Positions 16,665 through 24,593 of a DNA stretch of 46,237 nt are shown here, in pieces (the first letter of the stretch is position 1; each line of letters opens with the position of its first letter). A program made the position numbers and the translations under genes. The notes below the pieces were generated by a model, which made no database searches, was not told where the DNA came from, and was given only the letters and a program-made list of their open reading frames with translations. Source of the DNA: Clostridia bacterium (lineage in GTDB: Bacteria > Bacillota > Clostridia > Oscillospirales > CAG-272); contig JAFVTH010000020.1 in assembly GCA_017503285.1 (NCBI GenBank), forward strand, positions 1 to 46,237, given 5' to 3'.

Positions 16665-16693
16665 TTGACAAGTGGTTGTTGTATGTGTATAAT
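16665..16693 (+). promoter_or_regulatory. perR promoter
   Basis: TTGACA (16665-16670), 17-nt spacer, TATAAT (16688-16693), both perfect. Confidence 0.85.
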
Positions 16694-16696
16694 GAT

Positions 16697-16715
16697 AATA
16701 GTAATCATTACTATT
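16697..16715. promoter_or_regulatory. Per-box-like operator
   Basis: AATAGTAAT-C-ATTACTATT, a perfect 9-1-9 palindrome starting 3 nt after the -10 box, where a repressor would block transcription start. It fits the general form of PerR/Fur family boxes and lies directly ahead of the perR gene. Confidence 0.8.
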
Positions 16716-16741
16716 AAGCCAACATTCAGAAAGGAGTGCTT

Positions 16742-17110
16742 ATGAGAGTTACACGTCAGAGAAGTGCCATTTTAGAGTTTTTGCGCTCCAAAAGGCATCA
16801 TTACAGCGCCACACAAATATATGATGCTGTAAGAGAGAAGATTCCAAATATAAGCCTTGGCACGGTTTACAGAAATCTTGCCTCGCTCCTTGAGGACGGC
16901 GAAATCATTTCTGTGGAAACCAGCGACAAGTGTGTGTACTATGACGGTTTTATTTCCGGCCATTCTCACTTTGTGTGTCAATGCTGCAAGGAAATTTACG
17001 ACTTTCCGTTGGAAAGCACCACCTCAGAGCCTGAAAAGGCAGGCTTCACGGTGTCAAATCAAAGAGTTGTTTATTACGGCGTGTGCAAGATGTGCAATCA
17101 GTCAAAATAG
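16742..17110 (+). CDS. perR: Peroxide-sensing repressor PerR (Fur family)
   Basis: 122 residues, ATG at 16742 with AAGGAG 5 nt upstream. It has a winged helix (HHYSATQIYDAVREKIPNIS) and a metal-sensing half. All five PerR-type regulatory metal ligands can be placed: His20, Asp68, His74, His76 and Asp87. The structural zinc site is Cys79/Cys82 and Cys115/Cys118. In the family, Fe-catalysed oxidation of the histidines releases DNA. It is autoregulated by the palindrome in its promoter and is followed by a rubrerythrin, a standard PerR target in Clostridia. Length is a little short for the family. Confidence 0.88.
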   Translation: MRVTRQRSAILEFLRSKRHHYSATQIYDAVREKIPNISLGTVYRNLASLLEDGEIISVETSDKCVYYDGFISGHSHFVCQCCKEIYDFPLESTTSEPEKAGFTVSNQRVVYYGVCKMCNQSK

Positions 17111-17175
17111 GCAAAATCGGGCTAATTTAGCCTCTTAATTAAGTTAAAAATTTTTATATATAAGGAGAAAGTATT

Positions 17176-17724
17176 ATGAAAAAGTTTAGATGTCCAGTTT
17201 GCGGTTACATTCACGAGGGAGATAGCGCACCGGAAAAGTGCCCACAATGTGGTGTTCCTGCATCAAAGTTTGTTGAGGTTGTTGAAAACAGCTACACATG
17301 GGCTGCAGAGCATATTGTTGGTGTGGCAAATGGTGTTGACCTGGAGATTATTGAGGGTCTTCGCGCTAACTTCATGGGCGAGTGCACAGAGGTTGGTATG
17401 TACCTTGCTATGGCAAGAGTAGCACACAGAGAAGGCTATCCGGAGATTGGTATGTACTACGAGAAGGCAGCATACGAGGAGGCAGAGCATGCAGCTAAAT
17501 TTGCAGAGCTTCTCGGCGAGGTTGTTACTACATCCACAAAGAAGAACCTAGAAATGAGAGTTGAGGCAGAAAACGGCGCAACACTTGGCAAGTTTGAGCT
17601 TGCAAAGAAGGCTAAGGAGCAAAATCTCGACGCAATCCACGACACCGTTCATGAAATGGCAAGGGACGAGGCAAGACATGGAAAGGCTTTTGAGGGACTT
17701 CTTAATAGATATTTTAAGAAGTAA
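17176..17724 (+). CDS. Reverse rubrerythrin (NADH peroxidase component)
   Basis: 182 residues with the domain order reversed relative to classic rubrerythrin. An N-terminal rubredoxin-like Fe(Cys)4 domain (Cys6, Cys9, Cys22, Cys25 in [20 protein letters not shown] and CG) precedes a four-helix diiron domain ([41 protein letters not shown]). It reduces hydrogen peroxide in the cytoplasm with electrons from NADH via rubredoxin reductases. It has an AAGGAG site, lies 65 nt behind perR and probably shares its transcript. A decayed copy of its last ~57 nt occurs at 24498-24556. Confidence 0.93.
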   Translation: MKKFRCPVCGYIHEGDSAPEKCPQCGVPASKFVEVVENSYTWAAEHIVGVANGVDLEIIEGLRANFMGECTEVGMYLAMARVAHREGYPEIGMYYEKAAYEEAEHAAKFAELLGEVVTTSTKKNLEMRVEAENGATLGKFELAKKAKEQNLDAIHDTVHEMARDEARHGKAFEGLLNRYFKK

Positions 17725-17737
17725 AATAAAATACATA

Positions 17738-17764
17738 GGGCAGAGAAATCTGCCCTTTTATTTT
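17738..17764 (+). terminator. Rubrerythrin terminator, repeated module copy 1
   Basis: GGGCAGA-GAAA-TCTGCCC then TTTTATTTT. The same hairpin with the same following sequence (leading into TTGACA) recurs near 24563 and 28151. Confidence 0.9.
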
Positions 17765-17768
17765 GAGG

Positions 17769-17797
17769 TTGACAAAGTGCGTTTTGTGGTATATAAT
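17769..17797 (+). promoter_or_regulatory. Promoter of structured RNA A
   Basis: TTGACA (17769-17774), 17 nt, TATAAT (17792-17797). No ORF follows within range, only a structured RNA. Confidence 0.8.
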
Positions 17798-17803
17798 AGT
17801 ATC

Positions 17804-17878
17804 AAGATTTCAGCCAATGCCTGTACTTTGTTTACAGGAACTCGATGGAAACGTCACTCGGGTTGAAATCTTTTTTAT
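17804..17878 (+). ncRNA. Structured small RNA A (family shared with RNA C)
   Basis: About 75 nt. A closing stem AAGATTTCAGCC (17804-17815) pairs with GGTTGAAATCTT (17861-17872). Inside are hairpin CCTGTA/TACAGG (17820-17838) and hairpin GATG-GAAA-CGTC with a GNRA tetraloop. The closing stem runs into a T-rich tail, so it doubles as terminator. The unit at 28217-28290 is homologous and keeps the GATGGAAACGTC hairpin exactly, while one closing-stem pair changes from G-T to A-T. I do not recognise a known family. Confidence 0.65.
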
Positions 17879-17887
17879 TTTTAATAC

Positions 17888-18017
17888 CTAAAGGGAATGG
17901 GTTTAACTTGTTCCCTTTTTTGTTGCACTTTTTCCACAAAAACATGGAATTTTTATGGAATTTTGGTCTTTGCAATTTTCAAAAAAGCTCAAATTATGGA
18001 AAAATTATAACATGAAT
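17888..18017. repeat. Intergenic element type 1, copy 1
   Basis: Hairpin GGGAA-TGGGTTTAACTTG-TTCCC plus T run, then TTTTTTGTTGCACTTTTTCC, ACAAAA, TGGAATTTTTATGGAATTTT and GCTCAAATTATGGAAAAAT. Related copies start near 21659, 22297 and 24716, each with the same order of blocks. The hairpin should terminate transcription; the rest is an AT-rich spacer before the next gene's promoter. Confidence 0.75.
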
Positions 18018-18161
18018 TTGATGCTATTTAAACTGACTTTTCTAACAGAATTTTTTGTGTGGTAATCGAAATATATTTGTGTGATATTATCAGATTGATA
18101 AAAAATCGGTTTGGCGAGATTACACGCACATTGATTTTTTAGAAAATTTAACAGGCTACTA

Positions 18162-18190
18162 TTGACAAAGACACAAAGGTGTGTTAAAAT
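18162..18190 (+). promoter_or_regulatory. Promoter of the hicA-hicB-secB-like operon
   Basis: TTGACA (18162-18167), 17 nt, TAAAAT (18185-18190). Confidence 0.75.
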
Positions 18191-18198
18191 GAACTTGC

Positions 18199-18216
18199 GA
18201 TATCATATGTGATATC
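18199..18216. promoter_or_regulatory. Palindromic operator of the toxin-antitoxin operon
   Basis: GATATCA-TATG-TGATATC, a perfect 7-4-7 inverted repeat just after the -10 box, the expected place for HicB autorepression. Confidence 0.7.
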
Positions 18217-18248
18217 AAATTTATGGAAATGGAGGTTTGATTAGTGTA

Positions 18249-18509
18249 ATGGGGCATTCCACTGACGATTTTAAGGCAAAAATAATGAAGCGCCCGACCG
18301 CAACCGATATAAAACCAAAGAAACTGCAAAGTTTTTTAACTAGTTATGGCTTTGTCTTGAAGCGATCGAATGCTAGTCACTTTATTTACGAATATATAGA
18401 TACTGTAAAAAACAAAAAACATCAAATCGTTGTTCCTATGCACGACCCTATTAAACCTGCATACATTGATAAAATTAGAGATATAATATTAGAAGTGGAA
18501 GGTGAGTAA
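18249..18509 (+). CDS. hicA: HicA-like mRNA interferase toxin
   Basis: 86 residues from ATG 18249. The GGAGG at 18231-18235 is closer to an in-frame TTG at 18237, only 1 nt away and too close, so the exact start is unsure. The fold signature is a KPKKLQSFLTSYGFVLKRSN segment followed by SHFIYEY with the catalytic-type histidine. HQIVVPMHDPIKPAYIDKIR and DIIL then form the last strand and helix. HicA cleaves mRNA and is neutralised by HicB. It is larger than minimal HicA (~60 residues) because of an N-terminal ~25-residue extension. Confidence 0.85.
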   Translation: MGHSTDDFKAKIMKRPTATDIKPKKLQSFLTSYGFVLKRSNASHFIYEYIDTVKNKKHQIVVPMHDPIKPAYIDKIRDIILEVEGE

Positions 18510-18510
18510 A

Positions 18511-19005
18511 ATGAGAAATTACGAAATGAAAATTATTCCCAACACTGATGAAAATGGTAAAGTTTATTGGACAGCTTCATATCCTGCTATTGAGGGGTGT
18601 GTCGGTTGTGGCGAAACCGCAGATGAGGCGGTGAAAGAGGCACAAGAAAATTTAGAATTTTATCTTGAATTTTTACAAGAAGAAGGTGCGGAGATTCCTA
18701 ACGATTATGTTCCTGCCCAATATTCTGGAAAAATTGCTCTTCGCGTAGCAAAATCTACACACGAGAAAATTGCTAACATATCTAAAACAGAGGGAATCAG
18801 TATAAATTCTGTAATTTGTTCTGCCCTTGAAAACTTTTTGGGAATAAAAAAATATGAATTCGAGTTGGATAAAAAAATCCAAAGGATTCAAGAATTGACG
18901 GAACAAAATTTAATTTTGCAAGGATATACCGTACAAAACCAAAATGCTTTATGGTCTCTTTTAGCAGACCGAGAACTTATATATGAGGGAGCAGATGAAC
19001 AATGA
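18511..19005 (+). CDS. hicB: HicB antitoxin with C-terminal extension
   Basis: 164 residues, 1 nt after hicA. Residues 1-60 are the HicB partial RNase-H-like domain (VYWTASYPAIEGCVGCGETA, then DEAVKEAQENLEFYL). Residues 73-111 form a ribbon-helix-helix/Arc-type DNA-binding segment (KIALRVAKSTHEKIANISKT, then SINSVICSALENFLG). Residues ~115-164 are an extra tail: a charged helix and a hydrophobic patch around QNALWSLLADRELIYEG. Tails of this kind act as chaperone-addiction segments in toxin-antitoxin-chaperone modules, and a SecB-like gene follows with an ATGA overlap. It should bind the palindrome at 18199-18216. Confidence 0.88.
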   Translation: MRNYEMKIIPNTDENGKVYWTASYPAIEGCVGCGETADEAVKEAQENLEFYLEFLQEEGAEIPNDYVPAQYSGKIALRVAKSTHEKIANISKTEGISINSVICSALENFLGIKKYEFELDKKIQRIQELTEQNLILQGYTVQNQNALWSLLADRELIYEGADEQ

Positions 19006-19388
19006 AAGAAAAGAAATATGGTGGAATGAGCGTTGTGTTGGCTGGTGCAGTTTTTAATTTTGAACAGTCATCCGAAAGAGTATCAATTTCTCTCAAAACA
19101 ACTGACAATTTTGAAATTAAAGAGATCAAAAATGATAGTTTTACAATAACAATTACAAGAACACTAGTGTTCGAACCATTGAACAACACATATGTAGAAG
19201 TAAAGTTCGATGCAATGGTGCGAACAAAAGAACGCGAAACAGAAGAAAATATATTTACTGAGTACAAAAGCGACAACTCTATTTTCGATGTTGTTTATTC
19301 GAGAGCATCTCTTCTCATCGCTCAAATAACTAGCGCGAGTGTGTTTGGACCGATTATAACTGCACCAATTTCTAACAAAAAGCAATAA
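19002..19388 (+). CDS. SecB-like chaperone of a toxin-antitoxin-chaperone module
   Basis: 128 residues, start codon overlapping the hicB stop (ATGA), so co-translated. The pattern is that of divergent SecB proteins: a beta-rich body (VSISLKTTDNFEIKE, FTITITRTLVFEP, YVEVKFDAMVRTKE), then a helix and the C-terminal signature RASLLIAQITSASVFGPIIT followed by AP. That ending parallels the family form in which two helical turns end in a Pro-rich 'PPLxLPP' tail. In M. tuberculosis a SecB-like protein (Rv1957) protects the HigA antitoxin; the same role for HicB here is inferred from operon structure and the HicB tail. The family call is by eye and moderate. Confidence 0.6.
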   Translation: MKEKKYGGMSVVLAGAVFNFEQSSERVSISLKTTDNFEIKEIKNDSFTITITRTLVFEPLNNTYVEVKFDAMVRTKERETEENIFTEYKSDNSIFDVVYSRASLLIAQITSASVFGPIITAPISNKKQ

Positions 19389-19389
19389 A

Positions 19390-19415
19390 AGAGTGCCAAT
19401 TTGGCGCTCTTTTTA
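19390..19415 (+). terminator. Terminator of the hicAB-secB-like operon
   Basis: AGAGTGCCAA-TTGGCGCTCT (one G-U pair) then TTTTATTTT. The ~265 nt from here to the XRE gene hold no gene. An 18-nt piece, TGATTTTCGGCACTCGCT at 19528-19545, resembles half of the terminator at 20847-20874. Confidence 0.8.
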
Positions 19416-19681
19416 TTTTAACTAATCCTTCTGTTTAGTTTTTATTTCTTTTCTGCAAAAGCCAACTATCTAAATGTGCACTTGCTCTACTAAACACTAT
19501 CTACCCGTGTGAGAAGTTATACAGTCTTGATTTTCGGCACTCGCTATTAAATTGTTGTTTGTAAAATTCAAACATTATTTGAGTTAAACTAAAGTGCAAA
19601 GTTATTGACTATCACACAAAACAATGCTATCATAATGACAGAAGGTGTGCACTCCCTCTAATAATACAGGAGGATTTTATT

Positions 19682-20842
19682 ATGGTAGAATTGAAAATTT
19701 CAGAGGTTATTTCAAGGGAAAGAAAGCGTCTTGATTTAACACAAGAAGAATTAGCAAAGGCTTTATATGTATCCCCTCAAGCTGTATCAAATTGGGAAAG
19801 AGGTGGTTATCCCGATATAACCTTGCTCCCGTCTATTGCCAACTTTTTTGGAATTACTATTGACGAGCTTATAGGAAATGACGAGGTTAGTGTGAAAAGT
19901 GATATAGAAAACTTTTTTGAAAAATACGGAAAATCAAACTATAAAGAACGGTTGTCATTAGCCAAGGCTTATCACAAAAAATATCCACAAAATTTTGAAA
20001 TTATGGAGGTTTTAGGCGGCTCAATAGTAGAAATTAAAGACTATTGGGAAAAGGAATATCCTTTACTAAAACACATTTGCGAAAAAATAATGGAAGAATG
20101 TACAAATGAGTGGATAAGACAAAGCGCCATTTATTATATGAATATTGTGTGCCCGGACGAAGAATTTGAAAATTGGAAATATAGAAGTCCGCGAACATTT
20201 GCTGATTGTGAAAATGAAAAATTAGAAGAACGATACTATCAAAGATGCAATAGTGAAAGCTTTCAAGCTCAATCAAATGCGAATAATTTACTCGGTTTAA
20301 TGCACTTTTTAGGCAGAGATTGTATGCGATTTCACGATATAAGGGAAAAGGACAGATTCAAATTAGTTTTTGAAAATCCAATGAGAACTGCCGAGCTTTC
20401 AAAATTCAAAATGCGAGTGCTTGAAAATATTTCAACTGACGGAGAAATACCGGAGGCTTGGCTCGGTGCTTATGCTGAGTTATGCCTAAAAGCTGGCGGT
20501 GCTTTAATCGGTGCAAACGAGTTTGACGAGGGATTTGCATATCTTGAAAAATCATTTGAATTATATGAAAAATGGATTGAAATTCCCGAAGGAAGACTTA
20601 TGGATGTAGGAAAGCCTGAGCTATTTGAAAATGCTAAGGTTAATAAAAATGATAGCTCAAATGTTGTATATATTCATTTGCAAAACGGAACAAAGGTTTG
20701 GACTCCTTATTTATGGCTCTTTTGGGGACTCAAAAACGATATAAGAAGGGCTATGACACATTGGCATTGGTTTGACAATGTTCGCACAAACGAAAGATTT
20801 GTAGTTCTTTATGAAAAAGCTCTAAAGCTTATGGAAAAATAA
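19682..20842 (+). CDS. XRE-family transcriptional regulator with large C-terminal domain
   Basis: 386 residues, ATG after CAGGAGG. Residues ~5-65 are a Cro/CI-type helix-turn-helix (LDLTQEELAKALYVSPQAVS, then NWERGGYPDITLLPSIANFF). The remaining ~310 residues are helix-rich, look like degenerate TPR-type repeats, and carry many Trp/Tyr residues. Such proteins are common Clostridia regulators that may sense a small molecule or peptide. A promoter TTGACT-N17-TATCAT (19605-19633) precedes it. It is monocistronic, and its target is unknown. Confidence 0.85.
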   Translation: MVELKISEVISRERKRLDLTQEELAKALYVSPQAVSNWERGGYPDITLLPSIANFFGITIDELIGNDEVSVKSDIENFFEKYGKSNYKERLSLAKAYHKKYPQNFEIMEVLGGSIVEIKDYWEKEYPLLKHICEKIMEECTNEWIRQSAIYYMNIVCPDEEFENWKYRSPRTFADCENEKLEERYYQRCNSESFQAQSNANNLLGLMHFLGRDCMRFHDIREKDRFKLVFENPMRTAELSKFKMRVLENISTDGEIPEAWLGAYAELCLKAGGALIGANEFDEGFAYLEKSFELYEKWIEIPEGRLMDVGKPELFENAKVNKNDSSNVVYIHLQNGTKVWTPYLWLFWGLKNDIRRAMTHWHWFDNVRTNERFVVLYEKALKLMEK

Positions 20843-20846
20843 AAAT

Positions 20847-20874
20847 AGCGAGTGCTGATTTTTCGGCACTCGCT
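20847..20874 (+). terminator. Terminator of the XRE regulator
   Basis: AGCGAGTGC-TGATTTTTCG-GCACTCGCT, a 9-bp perfect stem; the T tract is weak. Confidence 0.7.
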
Positions 20875-20909
20875 TGGGTGGTTTATATTTAAAATCAACT
20901 ATTGCGTTA

Positions 20910-20938
20910 TTGAAATGCTTTATATGGTGTGATATAAT
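20910..20938 (+). promoter_or_regulatory. Promoter of the lipoprotein gene
   Basis: TTGAAA (20910-20915), 17 nt, TATAAT (20933-20938). Confidence 0.7.
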
Positions 20939-20974
20939 TTAAATGTAAAATTCAAATTAAAGGAGAAAATCCCT

Positions 20975-21454
20975 GTGAAAAAAGTTTTACTAATAATTGC
21001 TATTGTTTTATGCTCACTTTGCCTGTTTGCTTGCAACAATGAAGAAACAGATAATTCAAACAATTCCACCAATAGCGATATTCCAAGTTTTGAAATGCAA
21101 AATGTTAGTAATTTACAATGCGAAATTGTATTTGGACAAACAAATGAAGAAATAGTTTTTGAAAAAGAAAAAGCATTAGAGCTTTATAATATCATTGCAA
21201 ATTTCGACTATACTGAATTAGACGGAATGCCATCTAAAAGCTCTGTTGATCCATCTTCAGACTACATAAATGTTAACTTTACAGGAGACAAATATAGCGA
21301 GGAGTTTCCTACTGAACTATACGGATGCTATCGCATTTATACTGACGATTTAGTAAGTTGGAATTTAAGCAAATATATGTCGTACATAAGCTATTATCAA
21401 TATGAAGAAGGACTATATAATGCAGTTAGCCAATACATAGAAGGAAATCGTTAA
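20975..21454 (+). CDS. Small secreted lipoprotein, function unknown
   Basis: 159 residues, GTG start 9 nt after AGGAG. A lipoprotein signal (MKKVLLIIAIVLCSLCLFAC) ends in a lipobox LFAC, with Cys20 as the lipidated residue after signal peptidase II cleavage. A Ser/Asn-rich linker follows, then a globular domain rich in Tyr and acidic residues. It would sit on the outer face of the membrane. No family recognised. Confidence 0.8.
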   Translation: MKKVLLIIAIVLCSLCLFACNNEETDNSNNSTNSDIPSFEMQNVSNLQCEIVFGQTNEEIVFEKEKALELYNIIANFDYTELDGMPSKSSVDPSSDYINVNFTGDKYSEEFPTELYGCYRIYTDDLVSWNLSKYMSYISYYQYEEGLYNAVSQYIEGNR

Positions 21455-21539
21455 TTAGTAAATTGTTGAAATATAAAACAAGAATTTTCTATGAAATGGC
21501 ACTGTGGCGTGTGATTTTATAATAAATAATAATAGAAAG

Positions 21540-21570
21540 ACCGGCTCTTAAATAGAGTCGGTTCTTTTTA
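21540..21570 (+). terminator. Terminator after the lipoprotein gene
   Basis: ACCGGCTCT-TAAAT-AGAGTCGGT, 9-bp stem with one G-U pair, followed by TCTTTTTATTT. Confidence 0.8.
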
Positions 21571-21595
21571 TTTCCGCTTTATATTTATAATTGCA

Positions 21596-21658
21596 GGTTT
21601 TGTGAAAATCAAATAGTATTTTCACGGTCAGAACCTTGTTACTCGCAAGGCTCGTAAT
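21596..21658 (+). ncRNA. Possible structured RNA G
   Basis: Two hairpins in a gene-free stretch: GTGAAAAT-CAAATAGT-ATTTTCAC (21602-21625) and CCTTG-TTACTCG-CAAGG (21634-21650). The terminator hairpin of the type 1 element follows directly. A TATAAT at 21586-21591 could be its -10 box, but there is no good -35, so this is the weakest of the RNA units. Confidence 0.35.
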
Positions 21659-21790
21659 AAAGGGAATTTGGGAAACCGATTCCCTTTTTTGTTGCACTTT
21701 TTCCATAAAAACATGGAATTTTTATGGAATTTTGAGCGTGTTAAATTTGGAAAAAGGTTAAAATATGGAATTTGTGATTATGGAAAGCAC
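21659..21790. repeat. Intergenic element type 1, copy 2
   Basis: Hairpin GGGAATTTGG-GAAA-CCGATTCCC with T run, then TTTTTTGTTGCACTTTTTCC, TGGAATTTTTATGGAATTTT and an ATATGGAATTTGTGATTATGG block. The hairpin part is identical to the one at 28678-28710. It ends just before a TTGAAA-N17-TATAAT promoter (21800-21828). Confidence 0.75.
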
Positions 21791-21857
21791 TATTTTACAT
21801 TGAAAAGAGATTTTTTGTATGATATAATTAAACTGATGAAAAGAGGGAGTGATTTTT

Positions 21858-22256
21858 ATGTGTTATATTTTATACGGTGCTGTTGACAAATCCATAAACA
21901 GTGAGGAATATAGCAAAGCTATTGACAAAGCTAAATATAAATTTGCATTAGGCACAAAGCATGATGTTAAAATGTGTATTGTAAACGATTCAGGAAGCCA
22001 CAGAATAACCAAGCGGGCTTGTGATTGCGACTTTCCTACCGGTAAGCATAACAAAGATGCAAAGGAAATACAAGAGCTTGCGTCGCTTATAAACGACTTA
22101 AAAATCGCCAAAGATGCAAAATATATCTATATTTCATTGGCTTGGGCAGGTAAAAAGATAAGCTCTGAATGCTGTTTAAGCATAAACGACATTGATGTCG
22201 CAGCTTTTCTTGCTGATATGGAAAGTGATTGCTTATACAGAATAGATTTTAATTAA
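21858..22256 (+). CDS. Hypothetical protein, 132 residues
   Basis: ATG at 21858, 8 nt after GGGAG (an in-frame GTG at 21849 overlaps the SD and is less likely). The sequence begins MCYILYGAVDKSINSEEYSK and is cysteine-rich, with a CDCDFPTGKHNKD segment in the middle and ECCLSINDIDV later. It has no signal peptide or membrane span. The paired Cys/His residues suggest metal binding or structure only, and I recognise no family. It has its own promoter (21800-21828) and no close partner, a one-gene cassette between two copies of the type 1 intergenic element. Confidence 0.75.
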   Translation: MCYILYGAVDKSINSEEYSKAIDKAKYKFALGTKHDVKMCIVNDSGSHRITKRACDCDFPTGKHNKDAKEIQELASLINDLKIAKDAKYIYISLAWAGKKISSECCLSINDIDVAAFLADMESDCLYRIDFN

Positions 22257-22296
22257 AACTTAGCCCAAGGTTGCTACAAGAAAAGAATCAATATAT

Positions 22297-22424
22297 AGGG
22301 AATGAGTTTAACTTGTTCCCTTTTTTGTTGCACTTTTTCCACAAAATAGTGGGATTTTTATGGAATTTTTAATTTTGATTTTTGAAAAAAGCTCAAAATA
22401 TGGAAAAATAAATTATGGAAAGTA
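22297..22424. repeat. Intergenic element type 1, copy 3
   Basis: GGGAATGAGTTTAACTTGTT-CCC hairpin plus T run, the TTTTTTGTTGCACTTTTTCC block, ACAAAATAGTGG, TTTTTATGGAATTTTTAATT and AAAAAAGCTCAAAATATGGA. It ends just before the GH127 promoter TTGAAA-N17-TACAAT (22431-22459). Confidence 0.75.
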
Positions 22425-22494
22425 TTTTTATTGAAATGTGATTGCGGTTGTGGTACAATTTAGTTGATAAATAAGAATTAATAGAGGCGATACC

Positions 22495-24387
22495 ATGCAA
22501 AACACAGAAATAGAAAAAGCAATAGCGTGGAATCCGTGGCACGGTTGTAAAAAACCATTGGATATTGATGCAAGGAGACACTTTATGATATATGCAAATA
22601 CAACGGGACTTGTAAATTATGCCGCTCGTTTCTTTCAGGAAGAGCAGCTTAAGGATAGAAAGCTTTGGAAAAAGTTCGTAGATCAGTTTCGAAATCATAC
22701 CGATACGGTAAATGCCGGGTGGCGCGGTGAGTACTGGGGCAAGATGATGCGTGGCGGAGCACTTGTATATGAATATTCTCACGATGATGGGCTTTATGAC
22801 GTGCTCACCGAGACGGTTCAGGATATGCTGACGGTAGCAGAGAATGACGGTCGCGTTTCAACGTACAATCGCGAGACTGAATTTAACGGCTGGGATATGT
22901 GGTGCAGAAAGTACGTTATCCTTGGCTGTGAATATTATCTTGATATTTGTAGGGACGAGGATCTTCGCGCGGAAATCATATCATTTATCAAAGGCTGTGC
23001 CGACTACGTCCTTGCACATATTGGAAATGAGGAAGGCAAAAAGCCGATCACCGATACATCAAAGAATTGGCTTGGTATGAATTCCTGCTCGATCTTGGAG
23101 CCTTTTGTAAAGCTCTATCGCCTGACGGGTGAGGAAAAATATCTGGGTTTTGCAACCTATATCGTAGAGGAGGGCGGGGCCAAGGGCATCAATATCTTTG
23201 AGCTTGCTTACAAAAACGAGATCAAGCCGTATCAGTATGGCGTTTCCAAGGCTTATGAAATGATATCCTGCTTTGAGGGCTTGCTTGAATATTATTACGT
23301 TACGGGAATCGAGAAATATAAGACCGCGGTAATCAATTTTGCAAACGCTGTTATTGATACCGAAATATCGGTCATAGGCTGTTGCGGCATTACCCACGAG
23401 CTTTTTGACTACACTCGCGCGCGTCAGACCGTCAGATATGAGGGCGAATCTCAGGAGACCTGCGTAACCGTTACTTGGATGAAATTTTGTGCAAGACTTC
23501 TTACTCTTACAGGGGACTCAAGGTTTGCAGATTGTATGGAGCAATCCTTTTATAACGCTTATCTCAGCACTCTGAACGTGGAGCGCGTCGAAAGCCCTTA
23601 CATACAACAGAAGGCGAAAGGTCCTACCGTTTACACCTTTATTCCCGCTGATAGCTATAGTCCTCTGCTTTCGAGAAAGCGCGGAACGCCCATTGGAGGT
23701 ATACAATTTCTTCCCGACGGATCATATTACGGCTGTTGCGCTTGTATAGTGAGCGCAGGTGTCGGTATGTTTGCGAAGAACATAGTAATCGCAGACGAGA
23801 TCGGTGTTACCGTCAATTTCTTTGAGAGCGGCACGTATACAGTACAGTACGGCGACACTACCATTGAAATTAAGCAGGAAACCGATTATCCCTTGGATGG
23901 CAGAGTTAAGCTTCAAATAAGCACCGACAAGCCAACGCAATTTGCGCTTCGTATCCGTGTTCCTTCGTGGACGGGTAAGGGCGGCAGTTATGCTACGTAC
24001 AAAAGGGAATGGTTTAATGATGAGATCGTTGTCGAATATCCAATGAAACTTCACACGCAAACTCCAGAAGCGTGGGATGAAGAAACAATCTACGTCCCTG
24101 GTCCTACCGCAGTGCATCACGATGAAAACAACGACCATTATGTTACACTGTTCCGTGGTCCAATTACGCTGGCAGTTGATTCACGAATGGGCAAGGCAGC
24201 TGACTCGGTATTTGATTTTGAACCCATTGGCGAGATTTGTGCCGACCGTGAGATCGTTCGCGGTGTTCCGTGTCTTCTGAAGATGCGGTTTACTGATAAG
24301 AACGGTGGTGAATTCTATCTTGTAGATTATTCCTCAGCAGGAAAGGATTGGAATACTGAAATTGCTGCTTGGTTGAGAACTAAGTAA
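22495..24387 (+). CDS. GH127-family glycoside hydrolase (beta-L-arabinofuranosidase type)
   Basis: 630 residues of the GH127 (DUF1680) family: an alpha/alpha-barrel catalytic domain (about 1-430) followed by beta-sandwich domains. The zinc-cysteine site of the family can be placed: Glu and Cys in SQETCVTVTW, and the adjacent cysteines in YYGCCACIV, one of which is the catalytic nucleophile in characterised members. It probably removes beta-L-arabinofuranosyl residues from plant glycans. There is no signal peptide, so it acts in the cytoplasm on imported oligosaccharides. Arginine codons are mostly CGN, unlike the AGA/AGG of neighbours, which suggests recent transfer. No transporter is adjacent. 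Confidence 0.88.
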   Translation: MQNTEIEKAIAWNPWHGCKKPLDIDARRHFMIYANTTGLVNYAARFFQEEQLKDRKLWKKFVDQFRNHTDTVNAGWRGEYWGKMMRGGALVYEYSHDDGLYDVLTETVQDMLTVAENDGRVSTYNRETEFNGWDMWCRKYVILGCEYYLDICRDEDLRAEIISFIKGCADYVLAHIGNEEGKKPITDTSKNWLGMNSCSILEPFVKLYRLTGEEKYLGFATYIVEEGGAKGINIFELAYKNEIKPYQYGVSKAYEMISCFEGLLEYYYVTGIEKYKTAVINFANAVIDTEISVIGCCGITHELFDYTRARQTVRYEGESQETCVTVTWMKFCARLLTLTGDSRFADCMEQSFYNAYLSTLNVERVESPYIQQKAKGPTVYTFIPADSYSPLLSRKRGTPIGGIQFLPDGSYYGCCACIVSAGVGMFAKNIVIADEIGVTVNFFESGTYTVQYGDTTIEIKQETDYPLDGRVKLQISTDKPTQFALRIRVPSWTGKGGSYATYKREWFNDEIVVEYPMKLHTQTPEAWDEETIYVPGPTAVHHDENNDHYVTLFRGPITLAVDSRMGKAADSVFDFEPIGEICADREIVRGVPCLLKMRFTDKNGGEFYLVDYSSAGKDWNTEIAAWLRTK

Positions 24388-24497
24388 TGAAATTTGTGTT
24401 TTTGTGATTCTCAGCCCATTTTAAGTTCTCGCTTATACTTATAATAACTATTCCTTGAACATTCACAAAGCTTTTCACGACATACTAAGATTGTACG

Positions 24498-24556
24498 CGA
24501 CGAGGCAAGACAGGTCAAGGCATCCCCGGGACTTCTCAATAGATATTTTAAGAATA
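24498..24556 (+). pseudogene. Decayed fragment of the reverse rubrerythrin 3' end
   Basis: GACGAGGCAAGACA, GGGACTTCTCAATAGATATT and TTAAGAA align with rubrerythrin codons at 17665-17720, and the similarity continues through the terminator and promoter behind it (17738-17797 versus 24563-24622). Deletions and substitutions destroy the reading frame and the stop. No other part of the gene is present. It marks a past duplication, insertion or recombination junction. Confidence 0.75.
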
Positions 24557-24562
24557 CATAAA

Positions 24563-24589
24563 GGGCAGAGAAATCTGCCCTTTTATATT
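24563..24589 (+). terminator. Terminator, repeated module copy 2
   Basis: GGGCAGA-GAAA-TCTGCCC then TTTTATATT, matching 17738-17764. Confidence 0.85.
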
Positions 24590-24593
24590 GGGG

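Noticed and set aside
17804-17878. Protein-coding leader or known riboswitch for RNA A
   Set aside because: A terminator-like end precedes the next gene by more than 350 nt, and the sequence matches no riboswitch consensus I know (c-di-GMP, SAM, preQ1, TPP).
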